Under the pieces are notes generated by a model that did no database searches, had not been told where the DNA came from, and worked only from the letters and a program-made list of their open reading frames with translations. From Chenopodium formosanum (taxonomy: Eukaryota > Streptophyta > Magnoliopsida > Caryophyllales > Amaranthaceae), in assembly GCA_024500155.1 (NCBI GenBank), contig CM044874.1, positions 65,086,795 through 65,150,794 on the forward strand: 64,000 nucleotides of DNA, given 5' to 3'. Below, piece after piece: positions 32,819 through 44,550 of the stretch (within the stretch, counting starts at the first letter, position 1; every line of letters begins with the position of its first letter). The position numbers and the translations under genes were made by a program.

Positions 32819-35680
32819 ATGGCAACTCAGGAAGAAGTTAACGATCTCAAGAACCAACCGGCTACTGTAACTGAGACACTGAAGCTTCTCGCACTTAAGA
32901 TCGAGGATCCCGTGAAGCAACAACAAATGGACCTCATGCAAGAAAGCCTAAGCAAGTTGTCCATCGACTACAAGTTTCAAGAACTCACATCCCAAGGGGT
33001 CTCGGTGGATAAAGATCTTCTTCCGCAGAAGTTCAGTGCCAACGACATCCCAAAGTTTAGGGCAATCGACAACCCATACTTCCATCTAAGAGCGTTTGAA
33101 ACAATAATGAGTATCAAGGGTATCGATAAGAAAGTCTTCCCTTCTCTATTCTCGCTATCTCTCGAGACCGTTTGCCAACAATGGTTCTTTTCTCTTGAAA
33201 AAGAAAAGACCTCTACCTGGGAATCCATAGCAAACGCTTTCGTTGATAGGTACAAGTGCAACATTCAAGTCGAAACTGACCATAGAGAACTTGAAATCCT
33301 CAAACAGAAGGAGAATGAAGGCTTCACGTCTTTCTTTAACAAGTGGAGAGAAACCTCAGCTAAAATGATTGAGGTACCAAGTGAAAAAGAGTCCGTGAGA
33401 CTGTTCATTAAAAACCTCCAAGAAAAATATTCAAAACATCTTAAATATCAAAATAACCTTCATACCTTTAAGGCTGTTTATGATATTGGGATTAATATTG
33501 AAGATGACTTGGCTAAATCCAAAGCTGCCAACAATAACTCCAACAGTGGCTGGAAAGGAAAGAAGAACGACAATCCTTCTTCTTCCAAAACCGCCTACTC
33601 AAATAATGTTAGCGCCTTTAACCTAGGAGAAGTCCTCGCCATGAACAATCAAGGACAAAAGAAGTCGTTTAGGAGAAACTTCACTCCTATTGGCATGAGG
33701 TATGACACCGCGTTTGATAGACTAAATGCAAAAGGTCTTATAACTCCCATTGGACCATTTGGAGATCCACCAGTCGAGAAGAGGTCGCCTAATTGGAACC
33801 CCAATGCACATTGCAAATATCATCAAGGTAGGGGCCATTCTACTGAAAGCTGTTGGAAGCTTAAGGAAGCTATTCAAGACCTAATTGATAGTAACAAGCT
33901 GCCGTTGCCCCCTGCCAGTAAGAAGCCAAGTATTGACAATGCACCTCTAGCTCATACTTTGGCTATCTCTGATGAAGAAAGCGAAGTTGACCCCTCATCT
34001 CTCATTAAGCCTGTCAAAGCAACCAATGTCGAAGAGGAAGAAGAAGAGATCTTTTTCAATGTCAAAGATAATCTTCCAGAACCAGCAAATGAGGTAGACA
34101 TACGAGTGCTCACACTATTTATGAGGGAGACATCGCAACTGTTACGTGAAACTCTCAAAATTATGATTGAACTTCACAACTCTTCACTCATTCAAACGGT
34201 CCTACAAAGTGAAAACTTCGACCCCTCAAAACTAATTACTCCAGCCGAAGGATCGCTGCAAGTGTGGCGCAAGATTATTAAGGTGACTACTCCGAGTGGA
34301 AGGAAGATATCGATCACGACAGGGCAAGGGCCGATGTTTGAAGAATCGTCAAAGTCAAGGTCTGAGTCTGAGTCAGAGTCTTTCCCTGTAGAATCTTCTA
34401 GGTCTTTAGCTATAATGCCTCCCCTTCCTATTTCTTCTCCTAGGATAGTTAGTGATCCAGTCCCTGAGGACATATCACTCTTTGATGTAATGATCTCAGA
34501 GTATAATAATATCGCTCATTCTTCTTACTTCTCGTGTTCTTCCCTAACCCAAGATGACGAACATTGCTTAGCTAACGATGAAAAAGATAAAGAAATTATT
34601 AAAGCAATGGAAACACTTGAAAAGAAAACACCGATAATTGAAGAGACTGAAACAGTTGACATCTCAAATGATTCAAGTCATAAAAGAGAAGTTAAAATCG
34701 GACTAACATTGAATAAACAAGAAAGAACCGATTTAATTAACTTGCTTAAAGAATTTATCGATGTATTTGCTTGGTCATATGAAGATATGCCAGGCATTAG
34801 CAGAGAAATAGCTCAACACACTATACCACTAATTCCAGGAATGAAACCTGTAAAACAAAAGTTGCGTCGAATGAAACCCGACGTAGCACTTAAAATAAAA
34901 GAAGAAGTTCAAAAACAAATAACTGCAGGTTTCATCAAGGTATCCAAATACCCCGAATGGGTCGCCAACGTCGTCCCAGTTCCAAAGAAAGACGGAAGGG
35001 TAAGGATGTGTGTCGACTATCGAGATCTAAATAAGGCAAGTCCAAAGGACGACTTCCCTTTGCCACACATCGATATTGTAGTAGACAACACAGCAAACCA
35101 CGCGCTTCTCTCATTCATGGACGGATACGCAGGGTACAATCAGATTCTCATGGCAAAAGAAGACATGGAGAATACAACTTTCATCACACCATGGGGCACT
35201 TACTGTTACACGGTAATGCCATTTGGGTTGAAAAACGCAGGTGCTACTTACCAACGTGCAGCAACTGCCTTACTCCATGACATGATGCACAAAGAAGTTG
35301 AAGTATATGTCGACGACATGATTGTGAAATCAAAGGACCGTCCAGGCCATCAAGTAGCCTTAAGGAAATTTTTCGAAAGGTTAAGAAAATACTATATGAG
35401 GTTGAATCCATCAAAATGTGCTTTTGGAGTCACCTCAGGCAAGCCCTTGGAGTACGTCATAAGCTCTAGAGGAATAGAGATAGATCCAACCAAGATTAAA
35501 GCAATCATGTCGATGCCACTGCCCATGACCGAGAAACAGATTCGAGGATTCATTAGCCGGTTGCAATACATAAGTAGGTTCATATCAAAACTGACAACGA
35601 TATGCGAACCAATCTTCAAAAAGCTCAAGAAGAACGTACCAGAAGTATGGGATGATGAGTGTCAAAAATGTTGGACTTAA
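32819..35680 (+). CDS. gag-pol: A2 Gag-Pol, N-terminal part (Gag, linker, RT)
   Basis: Gag domain at about residues 75-200, variant zinc knuckle CKYHQGRGHSTESC at about 332-345, and a serine/glutamate-rich linker. The reverse transcriptase follows from about residue 655: VPKKDGRVRMCVDYRDLNKA near 721, FMDGYAGYNQ, PFGLKNAGATYQR, and catalytic YVDD at about 830. I see no D-[S/T]-G aspartic protease motif between the knuckle and RT, where a Tat element should have one. The last 12 bases belong to the copia LTR; the true frame resumes at 46244 after the insertion. The frame is open upstream to 32663, and residues from 32720 are conserved with A1. Confidence 0.9.
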   Translation: MATQEEVNDLKNQPATVTETLKLLALKIEDPVKQQQMDLMQESLSKLSIDYKFQELTSQGVSVDKDLLPQKFSANDIPKFRAIDNPYFHLRAFETIMSIKGIDKKVFPSLFSLSLETVCQQWFFSLEKEKTSTWESIANAFVDRYKCNIQVETDHRELEILKQKENEGFTSFFNKWRETSAKMIEVPSEKESVRLFIKNLQEKYSKHLKYQNNLHTFKAVYDIGINIEDDLAKSKAANNNSNSGWKGKKNDNPSSSKTAYSNNVSAFNLGEVLAMNNQGQKKSFRRNFTPIGMRYDTAFDRLNAKGLITPIGPFGDPPVEKRSPNWNPNAHCKYHQGRGHSTESCWKLKEAIQDLIDSNKLPLPPASKKPSIDNAPLAHTLAISDEESEVDPSSLIKPVKATNVEEEEEEIFFNVKDNLPEPANEVDIRVLTLFMRETSQLLRETLKIMIELHNSSLIQTVLQSENFDPSKLITPAEGSLQVWRKIIKVTTPSGRKISITTGQGPMFEESSKSRSESESESFPVESSRSLAIMPPLPISSPRIVSDPVPEDISLFDVMISEYNNIAHSSYFSCSSLTQDDEHCLANDEKDKEIIKAMETLEKKTPIIEETETVDISNDSSHKREVKIGLTLNKQERTDLINLLKEFIDVFAWSYEDMPGISREIAQHTIPLIPGMKPVKQKLRRMKPDVALKIKEEVQKQITAGFIKVSKYPEWVANVVPVPKKDGRVRMCVDYRDLNKASPKDDFPLPHIDIVVDNTANHALLSFMDGYAGYNQILMAKEDMENTTFITPWGTYCYTVMPFGLKNAGATYQRAATALLHDMMHKEVEVYVDDMIVKSKDRPGHQVALRKFFERLRKYYMRLNPSKCAFGVTSGKPLEYVISSRGIEIDPTKIKAIMSMPLPMTEKQIRGFISRLQYISRFISKLTTICEPIFKKLKKNVPEVWDDECQKCWT

Positions 35681-37077
35681 TGATTTTGATGATGACACAA
35701 CCTTACTTACTTACATACTAATAAAGGCTTGATTGTTTGAGTGTGTGATCAGTGCAAAGACTAGGAGAATTAAGTGTCGAGCAAAGATACCATGAGGAAC
35801 AGGAAAGCCAGAAACGAAGCTATCCAAAAAGAAGAGTTCCCTCACAGGAACTGGCGCTTCAGAAATGAAGACTGGAGAAGAGAAGGTTCCCTCAGGGAAC
35901 AGAAGCTTCAGAGAAGAAGCCTCATCAGAGAAGAGAAGTTCCTTCCAAGGAACAGAAGCCTCGGAGTAGAAGCTTCATCAGAGAAACATGAAGACTAAAT
36001 ATATTTTTATATTTTAGGATTTATGTAAGTATAAGATATTAAATGGCACTCGAAAAATCTGTGTGGAATTGGTCTAAGAAGATAAAATTGTGCATGCTAG
36101 TTTTTAGGAAAACGGTTGCAATCTAAAATGTTTATCTTTTTAAAGGGATTTTATTTCTTTCTGAATTTTGAAAATATCTTGTGCAAAAAGATTTTATTTT
36201 ATTTTCTTATTTTCGAAAATATCTTCTGAAAAAATAAAATCGCCATGTTTTCCAAAACTTGCGGCCTACTCTCCCACGTTCTTCATCAAGTCGTGGTTCT
36301 GCAAAATTGAGGAGTTCATGGTTCCTTAAATTAAGGGACATGATCTTCTTAGTGGGCATGAGTAGTGGCGTAATGGGTTTGCTGCACAATGAAGTTTTCC
36401 AAAGCGTTTATAGCTCTATAAATAGTTCATAATTTCTGTTGGAAAAACTCGTCCTTGCTCACATAAGTTTTCAAGCTTTTAATTGAGTCAAGCGTCCAAT
36501 TCCACATAAGTTGATTAGAGTGTTCTTAATGTTCTTATACTAGAGTTTGTTTTTCTTTCGAGTTGTAATTGGAGAATGGGGAAGTTCGAGTGAACATTTG
36601 TGTATGAGAAAGAGAAGAGAAAGAGAAGAGAAAGAGAAGAGAAAGAGAAGAGAGAAAGAGAAGAGAAAGAGAAGAGAAAGAGAAGAGAGAACAGAGAAAG
36701 AGAATAGAGAACAGAGAAAGAGAAGAAAGAACAGAGAAGTGAGAAGAGAGAAAGAGAAGAGAAGAGTAACAAGTTGGGTGACTTGTTCCTCAGGGTTTCA
36801 AGTTCGTAGAGGAACTTGAGTTTGAGTCTTTAGCTTGTAATAGGATCATTTGCCCTATTATAGTGAAGATTCTTTTCCCAAAATCCCAAGTGGTCGTGGT
36901 TTTTCTCCTTGTTAGGGCCAAGGAGTTTTCCACGTAAAATCTCTCTTGCATTCTTTAGTTCCTTCAGTTAATCTCTCAGTTCCTTTAGCTAACTTAATTT
37001 TAATTCCGCAAAAAGTTTGGCTAAACTCTCATACTACAATTCAACCCCCCCTTCTTGTAGTATTCATTGAAACAACA
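35669..37077 (+). repeat. Copia 5' LTR
   Basis: Starts TGTTGGACTTAATG, ends GAAACAACA; 1409 bp. TATAAATAG at about 36416 is the likely TATA box. A GA-rich microsatellite occupies 36605-36770. Confidence 0.95.
36605..36770 (+). repeat. (AGAGAAG)n microsatellite in copia 5' LTR
   Basis: Purine-only tract of AGAAAGAG/AGAAGAG units in the transcribed leader. The counterpart at 45778-45929 is 12 bp shorter overall. Open frames on both strands are repeat artefacts. Confidence 0.9.
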
Positions 37078-37079
37078 AT

Positions 37080-37091
37080 TGGTATCAGAGC
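37080..37091 (+). other. Copia primer binding site
   Basis: TGGTATCAGAGC is complementary to the 3' end of plant initiator methionine tRNA and lies two bases after the LTR. Confidence 0.95.
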
Positions 37092-37142
37092 CTAACTTCT
37101 AAGAGATTCAGGAAATCCTGAAGAAGAAAGGTCTTGGAGAAA

Positions 37143-38972
37143 ATGAATACTCACGAAAAGCTCGAGGAAGGATACTCAACTCAGAGACCTCCTATGTTCA
37201 ACGGGAAGTTCTATACCTACTAGAAGAACCGTATGGAGATCTTTATCAAGGCGGAGAACTACCAAGTATGGAGGGTCATTGAAGTTGGTGATTTCGAAGT
37301 CACCAAGACAAACGCTCAGAATGAGGTAATCCCTAAGCCCATGTCTGAATATGAGAAAGAGGATTTTGACAAAATGGAAATCAATGCTATGGCTGTGAAA
37401 TTGCTCCATTGCGGGCTTGGACCACATGAACACAATCGTGTTATGGGGTGCAAGAACGCTAAGGAAATCTGGGATTTGCTGCAGATTACTCACGAAGGAA
37501 CTAATGAGGTTAAACGCTCAAAAATCGATCTACTTATGTCTAAGTATGAAAGATTTGAGATGCAACCTAAGGAAACCATCCAGGAGATGCTAACTCGTTT
37601 TACTAACATTATAAATGAGCTGGTTTCCCTTGGTAGACAGATTCCTACAGATGAGCAGGTTAGGAAGGTTCTCAGAAGTCTTCCACAGGACGAGAGATGG
37701 AGAGCTAAGGTGACAGCCCTACAGGAAACTAAGGACTTCACCAAGTTCAACATCGAACAACTTGCTGGTTCTCTCATGACTCATGAGCTACACCTTGGAG
37801 TCAACACTGAAACCATGAGGAACAAGGGGTTGGCTCTGAAAGCAGAGGAGGAGGAAGACTCAGAAGTGGACGAGGATGAAGCTGCCATGATCGTTCGAAG
37901 GTTCAAAAGGATATTCAAGAAAGTCCGCACCTCAAGGAACTTCGGGAAAAAGAACTCCAATGCCAAACCTGCCTACAGCTGCCACAGGTGTGGATCCCCA
38001 GATCACTTTATCAAGGACTGTCCCCTCTGGGAAAATGATAAAGGAAAAGGAAAGGGCAAGGAGCAAGGACAGGAAAAATTCAGCAAAGCAAACTTTCAAA
38101 AGTCGGACATGAGAAAAGCCATGATAGCAGCTTGGGGTGATTCTGACAGTGAAGAAGATGAGGATGACCAATCAGAAGAGGAGACAGCCAATTTGTGTCT
38201 GATGGCCAAATCAGATGATGAAAAGGCCTACCTTGAGGAACTCCACAAAGAGGTATTTCTTGATCCTAAACAGCTTAAAACTCTCTCTAAAGATGTCTTA
38301 ATAGATTTGTGTCTAGAAGAAGAAGAATTCTTTAGAGAAACTTGTGTGAAACTGAATAAGTGTGAGAAGGCTCTTAAGGTTTGCAAGGAACATGGCACTT
38401 GGTTGGAAACAGCATATGCCAAGTCCCAAAGCAAATTGCAAGAGCTGAATATTAAGTATAAACACATAAAAGAGATAGCTGATAGAATCAAGAATGAAAG
38501 TATTCTTTTGAATGTTGAATTAACTCAGTATAAGCTCATGAATTCTGATATCAGTTCTAGCAGTTCCTCGAGTGATCAGTTGCTTAAATTCAATGTTGAT
38601 TTTGAAAATCTGAAAAATGAACTTTCGACTTTAAGGAATAAAAAGGATCAACTTGAAAATGAAGTGAATGCTAGAAAGGATAGGAGTATTGACCCAAAAG
38701 TTGTACCCAAATGGATTGCTGAAGCTCAAGGAAAAAGAACAGAAGGACTTGGTTATATGACCAAGAGAAAAGGTAAACAAAAGAAATATGTTGAGCTTCC
38801 TAGCATGAAGATGTGTACCTTTTGTGGTAAGACTGGACATCTCTATGGTCAATGTTGGAATAGAGAAGAAGCTAATCAAAGGAATATGAAACAAGTGTGG
38901 GTCAAGAAAACTGATATTGCATCCACGTCAAAGGAACCCAAGGAAACCTGGGTTCCTGATTCTAATGCTTAG
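37143..38972 (+). pseudogene. gag: Copia Gag polyprotein, one in-frame stop
   Basis: The ATG at 37143 opens the frame, but codon 27 (37221-37223) is TAG where related Gags have tryptophan. An uninterrupted 579-codon frame follows from 37233. The UBN2-type Gag region spans about residues 30-230 (EIWDLLQITHEGTNEVK, SKIDLLMSKYERFEM). Two zinc knuckles follow: CHRCGSPDHFIKDC near residue 280 and CTFCGKTGHLYGQC near 558, separated by an acidic and coiled-coil-like stretch. Two knuckles and great length fit Sirevirus Gag. It ends in TAG at 38970. Confidence 0.9.
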
Positions 38973-38977
38973 TTTTC

Positions 38978-41900
38978 TTGCAGATTCTAGTGAGGGGGAA
39001 CAACTCGTGGTATCTCGACAGCGGGTGTTCAAAGCATATGACAGGTGATAAATCAAAATTCCTCTCACTAGAAGACTACCCTGGAGGAACAGTAACCTTT
39101 GGGGACAATAAGAAGGGCGAGATCATTGGAAAAGGAAAAATTGGAAGATCAAAATCTCATTCCATTGATAATGTGTTCCTGGTCGAGGGCTTAATGCACA
39201 ATCTGCTCAGTATATCACAATTTTGTGATAAGGGAAACTCTGTAAGTTTTACTTCTGATTCTTGCAACATCATCAACAACAAATCAGGAAAGGTTGTTCT
39301 AAAAGGAACAAGAAGAGGGAATACATATACTGTAGACCTCAACTTAATCCCAAGGAACAACCTTACATGTCTGAGTGTTGTTGAAGATGATCCCCTGCTA
39401 TGGCATAAACGTTTTGGACATGCTAGCTTTTCATTACTGGACAAACTAAGGTCAAGGGATTTGGTTGTGGGACTTCCTATTATCAAGTTCCTACAGAACA
39501 AAGTTTGTGATGCATGTGTGAAAGGCAAGCATGTTCGTTCATCTTTTAAATTGAAGAAAATGGTGAGCACTACAAAGCCTTTGGAACTAATCCATATGGA
39601 CTTGTGTGGTCCCATGAGAATTCAAAGCAGGAGTGGCAAGAAATATGTTTTGGTTATTGTTGATGATTATTCCAGATTCACCTGGGTTATTTTCCTTGCA
39701 AGTAAGGATGAAACTTTTGACGAGTTTGTTGCTTTTGCTAAGAAAATACAGAAAATCAGTGGTTACTCACTAGTCCATCTCAGATCAGATCACGGAACTG
39801 AATTTGAGAACTCAAGATTCGATGAGTTTTGCAGGGAAAATGGCATGAACCATAACTTCTCAGTTCCAAGAACCCCCCAACAGAATGGGGTCGTGGAAAG
39901 GAAGAATCGAACCCTTGAGGAAATGGCTAGAACCATGCTGATTGCAAGTGGATTGCCAAGGAACTTCTGGGCTGAAGCCGTGAATACAGCATGTTACATT
40001 CTTAACAGAGTAACAATCAGAAGCATCATCAACAAGACTCCCTATGAACTTTTCAGGGGAAGGAAACCAAACATATCTCATCTTAGGGCCTTTGGTTGTA
40101 AGTGCTTTGTACATAATAATGGTAAGAAAAATCTAGGCAAATTTGATGAGAGAAGTGAAGAGGCTATATTTCTTGGATATGCCTCTGATAGCAAAGCTTA
40201 TAGAGTTTACAATAAGAACTCAATGTGTGTTGAGGAAAGCATTCACATAATATTTGATGAAGTTAATCAGTTTGTGAGTGTACAGGAACAGGAAGAAGAT
40301 AATGATTTTGAAATAGGATTGATCAGAGACAAAGATGAAGAAGAAGATCAAAAGCAAGCCAAAGAAAAGCATCCTGCAGCAGAAGAAGAACCTCAAGAGA
40401 ATGAAGACGTTCCTCACCAAGATGAACAGGTGAATGAGGAACAAGCTGAAGAGGAACAAGCAGAGGGAACAGGACAAGAAGCTCCTCAAATTGGAGTTCC
40501 AGCAAGGGAATTTCATCCCAAACCATTCAGGTATAGAGGTTCCCATCCTACTGATCTCATAATCAGTGACATTGGGAAAGGAACTCAAACTAGATCACAA
40601 ATGAGGAACTTCTGTGCGTTCCAAGCATTTCTATCCATCCTAGAGCCTCGAAATCATCAAGAAGCCTTGGGAGATGCTGACTGGATAGTAGCCATGCAAG
40701 AGGAACTAAATGAGTTTGAAAGGAACAAAGTCTGGCACCTTGAGCCAAAGCCTAAGGAAAAGAAGATCATTGGGCTCAAGTGGGTGTTCAGGAACAAGCT
40801 GGATGAGCATGGTACCATTGTAAGAAACAAGGCAAGGTTGGTTGTGAAAGGCTATAACCAACAGGAAGGTATTGATTTCGATGAAACCTTTGCTCCAGTA
40901 GCTAGATTAGAAGCTATTAGAATCCTAGTAGCTTTTGCTTCTTTTATGGGTTTCAAACTCTATCAAATGGATGTGAAATGTGCTTTTCTAAATGGTTACT
41001 TAAATGAGGAGGTGTTCGTAGAACAACCTCCAGGTTTCGAAAATCCTAAATTTCCAAATCATGTCTTCAAGCTTGATAAAGCTCTTTATGGGCTTAAGCA
41101 AGCACCAAGAGCCTGGTATGAAAGGCTCTCAAAGTTCCTCCTGAAAAATGATTTCAAAAGGGGAAAGGTTGATAAAACTCTTTTTCTTAAATCTAGAGGA
41201 ACTGATTTGTTGGTAGTACAGATTTATGTTGATGATATTATATTTGGTGCTACTAACAATGGTTTGTGCAAGTACTTTGCTGAGCTAATGGGTGGTGAAT
41301 TTGAGATGAGCATGATGGGTGAACTAAATTTCTTCCTTGGACTCCAAATAAAGCAAACAGCAGAAGGAATAATGATTCACCAGCAGAAGTACATCAAGGA
41401 ACTTCTGAAGAAGTACAACATGGAGAATGCCAAGACAAATCACACACCTATGGGAACAGCAACGAGACTTGATGATGATCCACAAGGAACAAGTGTGGAT
41501 CAAACGACTTATAGAGGTATGATTGGTTCATTGCTATATCTAACAGCCAGTAGGCCTGACATCTCTTTTAGTGTTGGATTGTGTGCTAGATTTCAGTCTA
41601 ACCCTAAGGAATCTCATCTAACGGCTGTTAAGAGAATTTTGAGATACCTCAAAGGAACAGATAACCTGTGTCTGTTCTATCCTAGAAGTGATGACTTTAT
41701 GCTTAGAGGATTTACTGATGCTGACTATGCTGGTGACTTAGTCAACAGGAAAAGCACCTCAGGTATGGTTCAGTTCCTTGGCTCTTGTCTAGTTTCTTGG
41801 GGTTCCAAGAAACAAAATACTGTTGCATTGTCTACTGCAGAGGCTGAGTATGTAGCAGCAGCTGCTTGTTGCTCTCAAGTCCTTTGGATCAAACAACAGT

Positions 41901-42169
41901 TGCGTGACTTTGGTATTAAATTCAATTGCATTACTATCTATTGTGATAACACTAGTGCAATTTGCATATCTAAAGATCCAGTCCATCATTCAAGAGTCAA
42001 GCATATTCATATAAGGCATCATTTCCTTAAGGATAATGTTGAAAAGGGTTTAATTAAGTTAGATTTCTGCCAAACTGACAATCAAATTGCAGATATATTA
42101 ACTAAGCCCTTGAATAGAGAAAGGCATGAGAAGATGAGAATGGAACTTGGGATGATTAAGTTATACTAA
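38978..42169 (+). CDS. pol: Copia Pol polyprotein
   Basis: About 1060 residues, in a different frame from gag. Order: protease with WYLDSGCSKHMTG near residue 12; integrase zinc-binding HHCC region (LLWHKRFGHASF ... CDACVKGKH); integrase catalytic D, D and E near residues 207, 271 and 306 (HMDLCGP, RSDHGTEF, NGVVERKN); reverse transcriptase with KARLVVKGYNQQEG, QMDVKCAFLNG and YVDD near 750; RNase H with FTDADYAGD, AEAEYVA and CDNTSA. This order is copia. No ATG starts the frame; it is open only from 38966, so a one-base shift from gag, natural or by mutation, is needed for expression. Confidence 0.95.
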   Translation: MQILVRGNNSWYLDSGCSKHMTGDKSKFLSLEDYPGGTVTFGDNKKGEIIGKGKIGRSKSHSIDNVFLVEGLMHNLLSISQFCDKGNSVSFTSDSCNIINNKSGKVVLKGTRRGNTYTVDLNLIPRNNLTCLSVVEDDPLLWHKRFGHASFSLLDKLRSRDLVVGLPIIKFLQNKVCDACVKGKHVRSSFKLKKMVSTTKPLELIHMDLCGPMRIQSRSGKKYVLVIVDDYSRFTWVIFLASKDETFDEFVAFAKKIQKISGYSLVHLRSDHGTEFENSRFDEFCRENGMNHNFSVPRTPQQNGVVERKNRTLEEMARTMLIASGLPRNFWAEAVNTACYILNRVTIRSIINKTPYELFRGRKPNISHLRAFGCKCFVHNNGKKNLGKFDERSEEAIFLGYASDSKAYRVYNKNSMCVEESIHIIFDEVNQFVSVQEQEEDNDFEIGLIRDKDEEEDQKQAKEKHPAAEEEPQENEDVPHQDEQVNEEQAEEEQAEGTGQEAPQIGVPAREFHPKPFRYRGSHPTDLIISDIGKGTQTRSQMRNFCAFQAFLSILEPRNHQEALGDADWIVAMQEELNEFERNKVWHLEPKPKEKKIIGLKWVFRNKLDEHGTIVRNKARLVVKGYNQQEGIDFDETFAPVARLEAIRILVAFASFMGFKLYQMDVKCAFLNGYLNEEVFVEQPPGFENPKFPNHVFKLDKALYGLKQAPRAWYERLSKFLLKNDFKRGKVDKTLFLKSRGTDLLVVQIYVDDIIFGATNNGLCKYFAELMGGEFEMSMMGELNFFLGLQIKQTAEGIMIHQQKYIKELLKKYNMENAKTNHTPMGTATRLDDDPQGTSVDQTTYRGMIGSLLYLTASRPDISFSVGLCARFQSNPKESHLTAVKRILRYLKGTDNLCLFYPRSDDFMLRGFTDADYAGDLVNRKSTSGMVQFLGSCLVSWGSKKQNTVALSTAEAEYVAAAACCSQVLWIKQQLRDFGIKFNCITIYCDNTSAICISKDPVHHSRVKHIHIRHHFLKDNVEKGLIKLDFCQTDNQIADILTKPLNRERHEKMRMELGMIKLY

Positions 42170-42644
42170 GAGAAATGCATCAAGTTCCCTCAGGTATGAA
42201 ACTCAAACTAACGTGCTTAACTACTGTATACTATGCACAAGTGTTATATGTTTAATTACATAGTTAAGGCAAGTTGTGAGCAGGAGTAACATTTACTAAT
42301 GAGCATGTAAATTTGAAAGTCATAGATATTAGAAGTCCAAAATTGATTGCATGAGCCTTGTTGAATTGTTCCGTGTATCAAGTTGTATTTGCAAGCAATT
42401 TCATTGAATTCAAAAGATAAAATTGTTGTGTTTATCTGATCTTCAAAATTCCAAATTTTCTTATCTAAACACTAAATTCGGATGAATATATCAAAATTCA
42501 TCATTATCTTTTGTTCAAAAGTTGCCCACATCCATTACTCTCTTGAAACACGGTTTACGTTTCCCTAAGCAATAAATAGGAGTGTCCAATCAACTCACCT
42601 CCCAAACGACACCTCACTCACTCAAGTTACCTCCACCATAAAAG

Positions 42645-44249
42645 ATGTCAACCTCACACAAATTTACACCACACAAAAATTACCTTCTCTCTCATCACTC
42701 CGATCAAAATTTCTCACCAATGTCTGTCTCACCAAAAACCCAAGTTGAAGCCGAAGCAAACACAAACCTTGTTCCAGAAATCACCATGGAAATTATTTCG
42801 GAAACCCAAAATCTCGAAGCCTCCAAGCATGAGTTCCCCACTGAATCTAATACTTCTCGCAAGAGGAAAGCTGATGACATGTAAGAAGAAATCGAGAACA
42901 TTCCGGAGATGGGTATCAACTATCGAGACAAACCGGCGTCCATGAAAAAGTTGGAGAAAAGCAGTGAGCACTTTGTAACAGGTTTGGTACTCAATTTACC
43001 TTGGTGTAGGTCTGTTAAGTTGTATGAATTGCTAGATTTGTTTGAGGCCCAAAATTGGGTAAATTTGTTGGGTGAATGTTTCAATCGGAGTTTGTATGTT
43101 GATGCTATGAGGGATTTTTGTAAAAGTTTCAAATACTCTAAAGGTGTTATTCGCTGCTGTGTGTATGAAAAAGAAATTGAGTTTGATGCGATGTACTTGG
43201 CTGAGTTGTTTGATGTTCCTAATACTAGATATGACTTGTATTTTAAAAGCAATGTGATAAGGAACCCTCTTCCTGATGCAAACATTGATGAGATTGTGGA
43301 GTATCTAGGTGGAGACCCGGAGGAAACCTACATAAATCACAATGACCTAACCCCTCTTGACAAAATTCTGCTAAAATTTGTTTTCAATGACATTATTCCT
43401 CAAACCCAAAAGAGAGACAGTGCCAACAAGCTTGACTCTGTTCTCATCTATTGCCTAGCCAAAAAGATCCAAATTAACTTTCCCTCCATCATGATCCAAC
43501 ACCTTTCTCACTGTGTTCCAAAAGGATGGAAGGTGGGATATGGTAACCTACTTACCTATGTTTTCGAAAGCTTTGGCATCTCCTTTACTGATAAAGAACC
43601 TCTGCCCCTCAAAAATACCGAATACATGCAATCTATTTTCCTTGAAAATCATAAGATGAAGGTTGTGGATGGATGTTTTGAAGTTGTGCTGGAGGAAAAG
43701 GAGAAAAGGCCTAAGGAAGTAGGTGGACTAGCTGAGGGGGAAGAGGAGAGAGCTACTGGGATCATAGAGGGAGTAGTGCAGGATATTCAGGAGGAGGAAG
43801 AGGAAAAGGTGGTTGAGGAAGTGATTGAGACAGGGGGAAGGAAGAAAAGGAAGAGTTTGAGGTTGATGAAGAAAAAGGAGACCTCTGCCCCCATTTGCAT
43901 TGATATCTCAGGGGTGCAAGAGGATTTGCAGAAAGTCACAAACTCTCCTACTTCGGGCAAGTATGCATCTACTTCAGGTTTTGCAGCATTCAGTTCCCCA
44001 CCGAAAGTTCCCAGCGAAGATGTGAAGGAGATGAAGGAGATGCTCCAGAAGGTGCTGAAGGAACAAGAGCAGTCCACGGTGAAGATGGAGGAACTGAAGA
44101 AGAGTGTGCTCATTCTTGATGCTGATCTGAAGAAACTGGTCAAGAGCTCAGAACAGGGGAGACAGTCCATTGTGAAGGACATAGTGTCTCAAATCAGCAA
44201 GAAGCTTGAGGATCTTGCTGTTGATGATGACCAGAGCACTGCTTCCTAA
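42645..44249 (+). pseudogene. Sirevirus-type extra ORF after pol
   Basis: The frame opens at ATG 42645 and has one TAA at 42882-42884; translation could restart at ATG 42909 (446 codons). The first part is Ser/Pro/Lys-rich with an SRKRKADD basic patch. The middle (about residues 90-340 of the full frame) is a globular-looking region (VTGLVLNLPWCRSVKLYELL, AELFDVPNTRYDL) like the 'plant transposon protein' ORFs found in Sireviruses. The C-terminus has acidic and Lys/Arg-rich stretches and a heptad-like coiled coil (EMKEMLQKVLKEQEQS). No signal peptide or membrane segment is evident, so an envelope role is not supported. Function unknown. Confidence 0.7.
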
Positions 44250-44550
44250 CCTCTCTTTCCTTGCAGCCTTTTTATGTTGATGAAACTTCTGTTTTTATTT
44301 GTTTTTGGGAAACAATTTTTATTTGGTCTGTAATATTTTGGGCACTTTATTTTCTTTTGGTAAACTTGCAAATTTGGTACATTGGCCGATGTTTTAAATT
44401 GGTTTTGGATGATGAATGTCTATAATGCTTTTGCCTATATGCTTTGTGAATGTTTTCTCTATATATGCATGCTTCTTGTCTTAACACTAGACCACTTGAT
44501 GGTGCTGTGTCATGGTATACTACTGCTTGTGTGTTGGTTTTTGATAATGC

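Noticed and set aside
36515..36819. Arg/Glu-rich and Leu/Phe/Ser-rich frames in the copia LTRs
   Set aside because: Translations of the GA microsatellite; the same occurs at 45712-45970.
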